DNA from: Betaproteobacteria bacterium
GTDB taxonomy: Bacteria; Pseudomonadota; Gammaproteobacteria; Burkholderiales; Casimicrobiaceae
Direction: 5' to 3'
DNA length: 64,000 nucleotides
Assembly (NCBI GenBank): GCA_013298145.1
Contig: JAAFJO010000006.1
Span: 62,001 to 126,000, forward strand
Shown here: positions 56,871 to 64,000 of the stretch, one piece after another
Layout: each line of letters opens with the position of its first letter
How positions within the stretch are numbered: the first letter of the stretch is position 1
Notes under the pieces: model-generated
What the model saw: the letters and a program-made list of their open reading frames with translations, nothing else
The model's database searches: none
What the model was told of the DNA's origin: nothing
Translations under genes and position numbers: made by a program

Positions 56871-58340
56871 ATGCTGCCCACCGTTGCGCTCGTCGGTCGT
56901 CCCAACGTCGGCAAATCCACCCTCTTCAATCGCTTAACGAAGTCGCGCAACGCGCTGGTTGCCGACTTCCCTGGCCTCACTCGTGACCGCCAATACGGCA
57001 AGGGACGGGTTGACGAACGCGAATTCGTTGTCATCGACACCGGCGGTTTCGAGCCCGTCGCCAAAGAAGGCATCCTCAAGGAAATGGCGCGGCAGACGTT
57101 GCAAGCGCTCGATGAGGCCGATGTGGTGATCTTCATCGTTGACGGTCGCGCGGGCGTTACGCCGCAAGACGCGCGGATCGCCAGCATGCTGCGAAAGCGC
57201 GGGCGACCGGTGTATCTCGCCGTCAACAAAACTGAGGGGATGCAAGAAGCGCGCGTCACCGCAGAGTTTTTTGAGCTCGGGATCGGAACGCCCTACGCCA
57301 TTTCGGCTGCGCATGGGGAGCGTGTAAACGCGCTCCTCGAATTCGCGCTCGAAGAGCTCGACGCCAAGAATGCGCCATTGCCTCCTGCGTCCGCCGACGA
57401 TGAAACGGAAGAGTTTGGCGACACCGATGCGCTGGATGCGAGCGCAGATGCCGCCGCTCTGGAAGACCCGGAGAAGCGGATCGCCACGCCGCCACAAAGG
57501 CCAAAGATCGCCATCGTCGGCCATCCAAACGTCGGCAAGAGCACGCTTGTGAACGCGCTCCTCGGTGAGGAACGCGTAATCGCATTCGATGAGCCGGGCA
57601 CGACGCGAGATTCGATTTACTTGGATTTCACGCACAATAATCGCGACTACGTATTGATCGATACGGCCGGTGTCAGGAAGCGCGGAAAAGTTACCGAGAC
57701 GATCGAGAAGTTTTCAGTCATCAAAACGCTGCAGGCGATTGACGATTGCAATGTCGTCATCTTCATGGTGGACGCAACGCTCGGCGTGTCGGATCACGAT
57801 GTGCAGCTTGCAGGCTTTGTACAAGAAGCCGGTCGCGCGCTCGTTGTGTGCCTCAACAAGTGGGATGCCGCCGACGCCGAGGCACGTAAGCGCCTGCGAG
57901 ACGATTGTGAACGTAAGCTTTACTTCGTCGACTACGCCGAGACACTCACCATTTCAGCACGTACGAAGCAGGGTCTCGACAAGGTGATGACGGCTGTGAA
58001 TCGCGCGCTCGGCTCAGCGTTTAAGAAGCTCTCTACGCCTCAGCTCACGCGCGCCCTTGAAGATGCCGTCGTGAAGCAACAACCGCCTCGCGTCGGAACG
58101 GTACGACCCAAAATGCGTTATGCCCATCAAGGCGGCAGTAACCCACCGATCATCGTGATTCATGGCAATGCGATTGATCGCTTGCAAGCGACTTACTTGC
58201 GCTATCTCGAACGACACTTTCTCGATGCGTTCGAACTCAAAGGCACGCCGCTGCGGCTTGAGATGCGCGTCGGTCGTAATCCTTACGCAGAAGAAACCGG
58301 CGTCAAGCGCAATGCAAACGGCTCGCTGAAAAGGCGCTAA
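56871..58340 (+). CDS. der: Ribosome biogenesis GTPase Der (EngA)
   Basis: Tandem GTPase needed for 50S assembly. G1 motifs GRPNVGKST (8-16) and GHPNVGKST (217-225) are both intact, with the second-domain G3 (DTAGVRKRG) and the C-terminal KH-like domain (RMRYAHQ-like: [19 protein letters not shown]). It has 489 residues; an acidic linker ([23 protein letters not shown]) separates the GTPase domains. Confidence 0.97.
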   Translation: MLPTVALVGRPNVGKSTLFNRLTKSRNALVADFPGLTRDRQYGKGRVDEREFVVIDTGGFEPVAKEGILKEMARQTLQALDEADVVIFIVDGRAGVTPQDARIASMLRKRGRPVYLAVNKTEGMQEARVTAEFFELGIGTPYAISAAHGERVNALLEFALEELDAKNAPLPPASADDETEEFGDTDALDASADAAALEDPEKRIATPPQRPKIAIVGHPNVGKSTLVNALLGEERVIAFDEPGTTRDSIYLDFTHNNRDYVLIDTAGVRKRGKVTETIEKFSVIKTLQAIDDCNVVIFMVDATLGVSDHDVQLAGFVQEAGRALVVCLNKWDAADAEARKRLRDDCERKLYFVDYAETLTISARTKQGLDKVMTAVNRALGSAFKKLSTPQLTRALEDAVVKQQPPRVGTVRPKMRYAHQGGSNPPIIVIHGNAIDRLQATYLRYLERHFLDAFELKGTPLRLEMRVGRNPYAEETGVKRNANGSLKRR

Positions 58341-58496
58341 CATCCATGAGGTGTCGTCACTCCCTGACGGCATTCTTGTTACGACGGGTTGAACTAGTTT
58401 GGTTTGACTCCATCTGACAAGTTATCCGCCCTAGAAGTCGCAGCGATCCTGTGGCCCAATGAGCGCCAACAATAAATAATCCGCGGAGAATAAGAA

Positions 58497-58736
58497 GTGA
58501 GCAATAAAGGACAATCCCTCCAAGATCCTTTCCTCAACACCCTGCGCAAAGAGCACGTTCAGGTTTCCATTTACCTTGTGAACGGCATCAAGCTCCAAGG
58601 CCAAGTCGAATCGTTTGATCAGTACGTCGTGCTCCTCAAAAACACGGTCACGCAGATGGTCTACAAGCATGCGATCTCGACGATCGTGCCTGCGCGCGCT
58701 GTAAGCATCCCGCATGGGGACGAAACCTCTGAATAG
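58497..58736 (+). CDS. hfq: RNA chaperone Hfq
   Basis: Sm-like hexameric protein that pairs small RNAs with mRNAs. It has 79 residues and starts with GTG, with a GGAG-containing site upstream. [23 protein letters not shown] and [22 protein letters not shown] contain the proximal and rim RNA sites. Its last 23 bases overlap the start of hflX. Confidence 0.97.
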   Translation: MSNKGQSLQDPFLNTLRKEHVQVSIYLVNGIKLQGQVESFDQYVVLLKNTVTQMVYKHAISTIVPARAVSIPHGDETSE

Positions 58737-59961
58737 CCCAATATCGGGCGAATCGCCCGATTTCTCGAATAAACCGCCTGCCGCCCCGGTTCGCGGGGGC
58801 CTTCAGTTCGACAGGCGTCGTGGCAATGACCGCGCCGTCCTCGTCCAGCTCGCGCTAGGCAAAGCGCTGGCGAGCGATGTGGCCGATGATCTCGAAGAAC
58901 TGCAGGCGCTAGTAAGCTCCGCGGGGGCCGATGTGGTCGGCACCATCACCGGCAAACGCGACACCCCCGATCCCGCACTCTTCGTGGGCAGCGGAAAGGC
59001 GGGAGAGATCGCGACAACCGCAAGCGAAGGTGCAGCTGAGTTAGTGATTTTTAATCACTCACTTTCCGGAGCCCAGGAGCGTAACCTCGAGCGCGAGCTG
59101 CAATGCCGCGTGGTAGACCGGCGCGCGCTCATTCTCGACATCTTTGCCCAACGCGCGCGAAGCGCCGAGGGAAAATTAGCTGTTGAGCTCGCGCAACTCC
59201 AGCATCTATCGACGCGACTCGTGCGCGGTTGGTCCCATCTTGAGCGCCAGCGTGGCGGAATCGGTTTGCGTGGCCCCGGCGAGAAGCAACTCGAAATGGA
59301 TCGCCGCATTATCGGCGACAAAATCCGAATGCTTAAAGAGCGTTTGGAAAAGGTGGAGCGTCAACGCCGCACCCAGCGCCGACAGCGCGAGCGCTCAAGA
59401 ACCGTTTCTATTGGCATTGTGGGCTACACCAACGCAGGCAAGAGCACGCTTTTTAACCGGCTCACGGCATCGCGCACCTACGCCGCGGATCAGCTCTTCG
59501 CCACCCTCGATACCACCGTGCGCAAGCTATTCGTTCCCGAGGCTCAGCCCTTGGTGGTTTCTGACACCGTCGGCTTCGTGCGTGCGCTTCCCCATGAATT
59601 GGTTGACGCGTTCAAGGCGACGCTGCTCGAAGCCGTTGAATCCGATCTGTTGCTGCATGTCGTAGACGGCGCGTCCGAAGCGCGCGAGCAGCAAATCGAG
59701 ACGGTTGACAGCGTGCTTGACGAAATTGGCGCGGCGCACGTTCCTCGCCTGATCGTGGTGAACAAGTGCGACCTGAGCGGCTTGACCGGTGAGGTTGGCC
59801 GAATCGAACTTGATCCTGAAACTGGACTGCCGTCTAGAGTGTTTGTTTCCGCCCGCACGGGAGAGGGTATTCCTTCACTCCGGCAAGCCTTGCAAACGCA
59901 TTTCCCGCGACAAAATATGTATCCATTCGAAGGGGCCAATGACTCCGCAGCAGCGGCATAG
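58714..59961 (+). CDS. hflX: Ribosome-associated GTPase HflX
   Basis: Splits stalled ribosomes. It has 415 residues. The N-terminal HflX domain contains [20 protein letters not shown] and [18 protein letters not shown]; the G domain has G1 GYTNAGKST (237-245), [17 protein letters not shown] and NKCDL. The ATG at 58714 overlaps hfq by 23 bases and the first 30 residues are poorly conserved, so a later start is possible. Conserved order hfq-hflX-hflK-hflC. Confidence 0.95.
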   Translation: MGTKPLNSPISGESPDFSNKPPAAPVRGGLQFDRRRGNDRAVLVQLALGKALASDVADDLEELQALVSSAGADVVGTITGKRDTPDPALFVGSGKAGEIATTASEGAAELVIFNHSLSGAQERNLERELQCRVVDRRALILDIFAQRARSAEGKLAVELAQLQHLSTRLVRGWSHLERQRGGIGLRGPGEKQLEMDRRIIGDKIRMLKERLEKVERQRRTQRRQRERSRTVSIGIVGYTNAGKSTLFNRLTASRTYAADQLFATLDTTVRKLFVPEAQPLVVSDTVGFVRALPHELVDAFKATLLEAVESDLLLHVVDGASEAREQQIETVDSVLDEIGAAHVPRLIVVNKCDLSGLTGEVGRIELDPETGLPSRVFVSARTGEGIPSLRQALQTHFPRQNMYPFEGANDSAAAA

Positions 59962-60027
59962 CGACTTCCGCTAACCCAACCTAGCGCGGTGCAATGAGCC
60001 CCAAATCTCCTCGACAGCATTGAAATC

Positions 60028-61431
60028 ATGAACCTCACGTTTGGTCACCGCCTCAGTAGACTCTGGGATCACATTAAGCTCTCGCTCAATGATCCTCAAT
60101 GGGGCCGAAAGTCGGGAGATAAGCCCGCCGCCGGCGACAACGACGCCGCGCCCGATGCCCGTCCAAGCCCCCCGCCCCCCGCGCCGTCGAATGACGGACC
60201 GCGCAACTCCAACGTCGGCGGTGGCGGCGGTGGCGGCGGCGGTCGTAAGCCGGACGGTCCTCCCGATCTCGATGAAATCCTTAAAAAGGTAAGCGACAAA
60301 ATTAACTCTGCATTTGGCGGGAAGCCAAACAAACGGCCGCCATCGAGTGGTGGACCACAAATCCCCTCTATATCGCCAAAATTCGCGGCGGGCGGGATGA
60401 TTTTGTTTGGTTTCATTGCAGTCGCTTTGTGGCTAGCAAGCGGCTTCTACCAAATCACCGAAGGCCAGCGCGGTATCGTGCAGCGGTTCGGGAAGTTTTC
60501 AGCAGAAACGACGGCCGGTCTTAACTGGCATCTGCCGTGGCCCATTGAGACGGTGACCAAGGTCAATCTGAATCAAGTCCGCGCAGTCGACATCGGCTTC
60601 CGGGGTAATCAGCGCAATCGCGACGCAAAGCAAGCGCAGATGCTCACTGAAGACTTGAACATCATCGACATCACGTTCTCGGTTCAATATTTCTTGACCG
60701 ACGCCAAGGCCTACGTTTTTAATCATCGCAACCCAGACGATGCCGTTGTGCAGGCCGCTGAAACGGCGATGCGCGAAATCGTCGGTAAGCGCAAGATGGA
60801 CTTCCTGCTCAACCAAGGGCGCGAAGAGTTCGCGGCAGCCACGCAAAAAGTGATGCAAGAGCTTCTAGCCCGCTACGGCACCGGTATTCAGATTAGCAAG
60901 CTCAACCTACAGACTGTGGCGGCGCCCGAAGCGGTGAACGAAGCGTTTCAGGATGTGGTGAAGGCGCAGCAGGATCGTGATCGCTTCATCAACGAAGGCC
61001 AAGCCTATGCAAACCGCGTTGTGCCCGAAGCGCGAGGCCGCGCGTCACGCCTACTCGAAGAAGCGCAGGGTTATGAGCAAAGTGTGGTCGCGCGTGCGCA
61101 AGGTGACGCATCGCGCTTCACCTCGGTTGTTGCCGAATACAACAAAGCGCCTGGGGTCACCCGTGAGCGGCTCTACATCGACATGATGCAGTCTGTGCTT
61201 GGCAACACGAGCAAGGTCCTCGTTGATCAGCGCTCAGGTAGCAATAGCCTTCTCTACTTGCCGCTAGACAAACTGATCTCCGGCACGCGGGATGCGGCCG
61301 GCAGCTACACCCCGATGGAGCCGCCTCGCCCAGGCACGAGCGAAACGGCGCCTACGCCAACTCCCGATGCGTCTGCAACACGAGCCGCCACCGGACGTGA
61401 TGCCGCCCGCACTGGCCGCGAAACTCGCTAA
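60028..61431 (+). CDS. hflK: Protease modulator HflK
   Basis: SPFH-domain membrane protein that forms a cage with HflC around FtsH and limits its proteolysis. It has 467 residues. The N-terminal part is rich in Pro and Gly, including a run of about nine glycines. A membrane segment (MILFGFIAVALWLASGF, at about 116-132) is followed by the SPFH domain (GIVQRFGKFSAETTAGLNWHLP). The C-terminal tail is Thr/Ala/Pro-rich. It lies 18 bases upstream of hflC. Confidence 0.96.
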   Translation: MNLTFGHRLSRLWDHIKLSLNDPQWGRKSGDKPAAGDNDAAPDARPSPPPPAPSNDGPRNSNVGGGGGGGGGRKPDGPPDLDEILKKVSDKINSAFGGKPNKRPPSSGGPQIPSISPKFAAGGMILFGFIAVALWLASGFYQITEGQRGIVQRFGKFSAETTAGLNWHLPWPIETVTKVNLNQVRAVDIGFRGNQRNRDAKQAQMLTEDLNIIDITFSVQYFLTDAKAYVFNHRNPDDAVVQAAETAMREIVGKRKMDFLLNQGREEFAAATQKVMQELLARYGTGIQISKLNLQTVAAPEAVNEAFQDVVKAQQDRDRFINEGQAYANRVVPEARGRASRLLEEAQGYEQSVVARAQGDASRFTSVVAEYNKAPGVTRERLYIDMMQSVLGNTSKVLVDQRSGSNSLLYLPLDKLISGTRDAAGSYTPMEPPRPGTSETAPTPTPDASATRAATGRDAARTGRETR

Positions 61432-61448
61432 GGATTAGGAGCCAACTC

Positions 61449-62321
61449 ATGAATAAGATTGGACCTCTCGTCTCCCTCGTTCTGGTAGCACTCTTCGGTG
61501 TGTCGCAAGCCTTGTTTGTTGTTGACGAACGCGAGTTCGCCATGATTTCGCAGTTCGGTGAAGTCGTACGGATCGAAGACAAACCCGGCCTCGCCTGGAA
61601 GGTGCCGTTCGTGCAGAACGTGCGCAAATACAGCAAGCAAATCCTCACGCTCGATAGCCCGGAAGCAGATCGTTTCAACACGAAAGAAAACCAGCCGGTG
61701 CAAGTTAACGCGTTTGTGAAGTGGCAGATCGCAAATCCGCGCGAGTTCTTCACCTCCGTTCAGGGTGATGAACGCGCTGCCGAGCGACGAATCGATCAAA
61801 CCGTCACCTCGCTCCTGCGTGAGGAATTTGGCCGCCGCACGCTGCAAGAAGTTGTCTCCGGCGAGCGCGAAAAAATTATGGCGAGCGTTCGCGAATCCGC
61901 TGAAGCGGATGCGAAAAAAATCGGCGTCAAAATTGTTGACGTTCGGCTCAAGCGCGTAGATTTCGACGACTCAGTGTCATCGCGGGTGTTCGACCGGATG
62001 CGCTCAGAGCGCCAGCGTGTCGCTGCAGAACTTCGCTCAACGGGTAGCGCCGACGGCGAACGCATCAAAGCGGAGGCGGATAAGCAAGCGCAGGTGATCC
62101 TTGCCGACGCCTACAAGAAAGCGCAAGAACTGCAGGGCCAGGGTGACGCGAAAGCCGCATCAATCTACAGCGCAGCTTACGGACAAAACGCTGAGTTCTA
62201 TTCGTTTTATCGCTCACTTGAGGCTTATAAGCAATCGTTTAAGAGCAAGGCCGACGTAATGGTGCTTGATCCAAGCGCTGACTTCTTTAAGTTCTTGAAG
62301 CAAGGTTCGCGGGCGAAGTAG
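61449..62321 (+). CDS. hflC: Protease modulator HflC
   Basis: Partner of HflK, 290 residues, with an N-terminal membrane anchor (about 3-20) and SPFH domain (DEREFAMISQFGEVVRIEDKPG). The ATG has GGAG nearby. It contains the long helical region RIKAEADKQAQVILADAYKK. DUF2065 follows; the usual betaproteobacterial hisZ-purA does not appear before the convergent zapE. Confidence 0.96.
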   Translation: MNKIGPLVSLVLVALFGVSQALFVVDEREFAMISQFGEVVRIEDKPGLAWKVPFVQNVRKYSKQILTLDSPEADRFNTKENQPVQVNAFVKWQIANPREFFTSVQGDERAAERRIDQTVTSLLREEFGRRTLQEVVSGEREKIMASVRESAEADAKKIGVKIVDVRLKRVDFDDSVSSRVFDRMRSERQRVAAELRSTGSADGERIKAEADKQAQVILADAYKKAQELQGQGDAKAASIYSAAYGQNAEFYSFYRSLEAYKQSFKSKADVMVLDPSADFFKFLKQGSRAK

Positions 62322-62493
62322 CGAGAACGGCCACCACAAACCTAGCGAACGTAGGCGGAGACGGCGTGTGGCTGCATTGCGCCGCTCCGCCAGCGACTGG
62401 TCGGTTACCGCGCTTGGCGCGGTTAAGCTAGCGCCTTACGTGGGCGCGGCTCATGGACCGCACTTTCTCTCATTAACCGCGCAACCGTACCGT

Positions 62494-62688
62494 ATGTCTG
62501 AACTGTTTGCCGCCCTTTGCCTGGTGCTTGTCATCGAAGGCTTGATGCCGTTCCTGGCGCCGAAATCGTGGCGGGAAACGGTAACTAAAGTCGCGCAGTT
62601 CAGTGATGGTCAATTGAGAATGGTCGGACTGATTTGCATCGTTGCCGGGTTGGTTTCCTACTGGCTCACAACCCAGTTTCTTGGCTAA
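62494..62688 (+). CDS. DUF2065 small membrane protein
   Basis: A 64-residue protein from the ATG at 62494; a longer frame upstream reads through an ACCGCGC/GCGCGGT hairpin and lacks homology. Two membrane helices (LFAALCLVLVIEGLMPFLAP and MVGLICIVAGLVSYWLTTQFL) flank a conserved linker (SWRETVTKVAQFSDGQLR). This is the YjeT/DUF2065 family that normally follows hflC. The function is unknown. Confidence 0.93.
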   Translation: MSELFAALCLVLVIEGLMPFLAPKSWRETVTKVAQFSDGQLRMVGLICIVAGLVSYWLTTQFLG

Positions 62689-62765
62689 AAAATTGCTCAT
62701 CAGCCCCTATTCACCAGGGGTAGCGATGAATAAAACGCTAGACCGATATAGGGTATTTTCTCGCG

Positions 62766-62790
62766 CTCGCCCCAATTCTTCTTAGGGCTC
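62766..62790. repeat. Degenerate palindrome, GCCCCAATT family
   Basis: CTCGCCCCAATTC ... AGGGCTC lies between the convergent DUF2065 and zapE genes. A CCCCT/AGGGG hairpin lies 50-60 bases upstream, near 62705-62721. Either could terminate transcription but neither has a T-run. Confidence 0.5.
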
Positions 62791-62813
62791 AACATCGAAG
62801 GCGATACCTTGCA

Positions 62814-63926
62814 CTATCTTGTGAGCGTAGCGATGTGTTGCTCGCTCATGTACTCCGCACTTTGCATTTCAGTGAGCCGGGATGCGGTTCGCGCGAATTC
62901 GGAAAGCACACGGCGCGTGTCGCCGTCTTTCACCGTCTCATCCACCTTCGAAATGTCAGCGAGCGGCGCAGCTGCACTCATCACGAGCTTCACGCGATGG
63001 TCATAAAGGACATCGACGAGTAACGTGAAGCGTCGAATCACATTCGCATCTTTTGTTCCAAGTAGTGGCACGTTTGAGAGCAACAGCGTGTGATTTGACT
63101 GCGCGAGCTCGAGGTAATCAAGCTGCGAGCGCGGCGTTTCGCAGAGCGCTGCAAAGTCAAACCAGATCACGCCCTCGCCGCGTTTGCGAAGCGCGATGTC
63201 GCGGTCATAAAGCCGGATCGATGTCTCAGCCAGCGTTTTCGTCGCAAGCGCGCTGAATGTGCGCGCGAGCGCAGCCTCTGCGCGGCCATCCAGCGGCGAG
63301 TGATACACGCGATCTTGCTCGAGCGTACGACGGCGGTAATCGATACCGCTATCGACTTCGACCACATCCATCTTCTCCAAAATCAAATCGATCGTCAGCA
63401 CAAAGTTTTGCCGCTGCAGACCGTCGGGATAGAGCTTCGAGGGATGGTAGTTTGACGTCATGACAAACACGATACCGTGATCGAAACAATTCGAAAGCAG
63501 ACGCCCGAGAATCATCGCGTCTGCGATGTCGCTCACGTGAAATTCGTCGAAACAGATGACTCGATACTGCTTGGCAAGCTGCTCGGCCACCGCGACCAGC
63601 GGATCTTCTTCATGCTTGAACTTGCGCAAGTCCTCGTGCACGCTTCGCATGAAGGCATGAAAATGTACGCGTGTCTTGCGGCGAATTTTCGTTGCGCCGT
63701 AAAACGTGTCCATCAACAACGACTTGCCGCGCCCCACGCCGCCGTAGAAGTACACGCTCTTCGGCACTTCCGGCTTCGCAAATACGCGACCGAGCAACGA
63801 CGCCCGTTTTGCCTTGAACGCGGAGAGTTCATCATTCAGTCGCGCCAAACGCTCAGCCGCACGCTGTTGCGCCGCATCTAGCGTGATGCCGCGGTCGGTG
63901 CAGAGTTTTGAGAGGGTGGCTAGCAT
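62814..63926 (-). CDS. zapE: Cell division protein ZapE (AFG1-family ATPase)
   Basis: P-loop ATPase that destabilises FtsZ polymers under stress. It has 370 residues. Walker A YGGVGRGKS is at 61-69 and Walker B RVICFDEFHV at about 122-131; sensor-type motifs follow (VMTSNYHPSKLYPDGLQR). RVHFHAFMRSVHEDL is an AFG1/ZapE signature. Confidence 0.96.
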   Translation of the reverse strand: MLATLSKLCTDRGITLDAAQQRAAERLARLNDELSAFKAKRASLLGRVFAKPEVPKSVYFYGGVGRGKSLLMDTFYGATKIRRKTRVHFHAFMRSVHEDLRKFKHEEDPLVAVAEQLAKQYRVICFDEFHVSDIADAMILGRLLSNCFDHGIVFVMTSNYHPSKLYPDGLQRQNFVLTIDLILEKMDVVEVDSGIDYRRRTLEQDRVYHSPLDGRAEAALARTFSALATKTLAETSIRLYDRDIALRKRGEGVIWFDFAALCETPRSQLDYLELAQSNHTLLLSNVPLLGTKDANVIRRFTLLVDVLYDHRVKLVMSAAAPLADISKVDETVKDGDTRRVLSEFARTASRLTEMQSAEYMSEQHIATLTR

Positions 63927-63981
63927 TGATTCAGTTCACTTACTCGCGGATTTTGTGATTGAAGAGCCAACTCAACAATCT

Positions 63982-64000
63982 GTCATCCCCGCGAAGGCGG
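63982..64000. repeat. Start of a dispersed repeat at the window edge
   Basis: GTCATCCCCGCGAAGGCGG is the opening of a widespread proteobacterial repeat that usually continues as its own inverted copy. Only the first arm is in the window. Confidence 0.5.

Overview
The window looks like chromosomal DNA of a betaproteobacterium, probably Burkholderiales or a relative. The evidence is the block ndk-rlmN-pilW-rodZ-ispG ... hisS-yfgM-bamB-der-hfq-hflX-hflK-hflC-DUF2065 in the order typical of that class, an orphan Bug-type solute-binding receptor, an argO/argP divergent pair and a betaproteobacterial-style FdhD. Base composition is moderate, a little over half GC by eye. Gene density is high. I see no prophage, insertion sequence, CRISPR array, rRNA or tRNA.

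Layout. 1-6.9 kb (minus strand): start of malic enzyme, gamma-glutamyltransferase, a phosphinothricin-type acetyltransferase and a large transglutaminase-DUF2126 protein. 7-12 kb (minus): type II secretion genes gspD-gspE-gspF. 12.3-16.7 kb: apt, a lipoprotein, a YkgJ cysteine-cluster protein, a secreted propeller-like protein, a Yip1 membrane protein and rppH. 16.8-24.5 kb (plus): molybdenum cofactor genes fdhD-mobA and moeA, with a 2H phosphoesterase, a nitrilase-family hydrolase and an S9 peptidase. 24.7-30.7 kb: small accessory genes, including a Phd-type antitoxin whose VapC-like toxin partner is a clear pseudogene.

30.7-36 kb (minus) is the most unusual part. It is a tightly packed photolyase operon: SDR, DUF2256 mini-protein, iron-sulfur photolyase PhrB, a stand-alone photolyase FAD domain, a stand-alone photolyase N-terminal domain, and a third divergent photolyase-like protein. 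The fourth and fifth genes look like one photolyase split into two proteins, with the C-terminal half encoded first. That half carries four cysteines matching the iron-sulfur ligands of PhrB.

36-45.7 kb: a lipoprotein hydrolase, cyanide-insensitive-type cydAB with a GbsR/MarR regulator, argO/argP, an MpaB/Lcp-like oxygenase and a membrane diguanylate cyclase. 46-62.7 kb (plus): the housekeeping block covering nucleotide balance, rRNA/tRNA methylation, pilus assembly, cell shape, isoprenoids, histidyl-tRNA, outer-membrane assembly, ribosome GTPases, Hfq and the HflKC protease modulators. It is interrupted by two small membrane proteins, a Bug receptor and REP-like repeats. 62.8-63.9 kb (minus): zapE.

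At least two families of short palindromic repeats sit between genes. One has a core reading GCCCCAATT/AATTGGGGC (near 12.2, 16.0, 18.95, 24.65, 35.2, 45.8 and 62.8 kb). The other is a GC-rich REP-like unit containing GCGGTCAAGCCCGCGCC (near 38.1, 51.6-51.7 and 53.2 kb).
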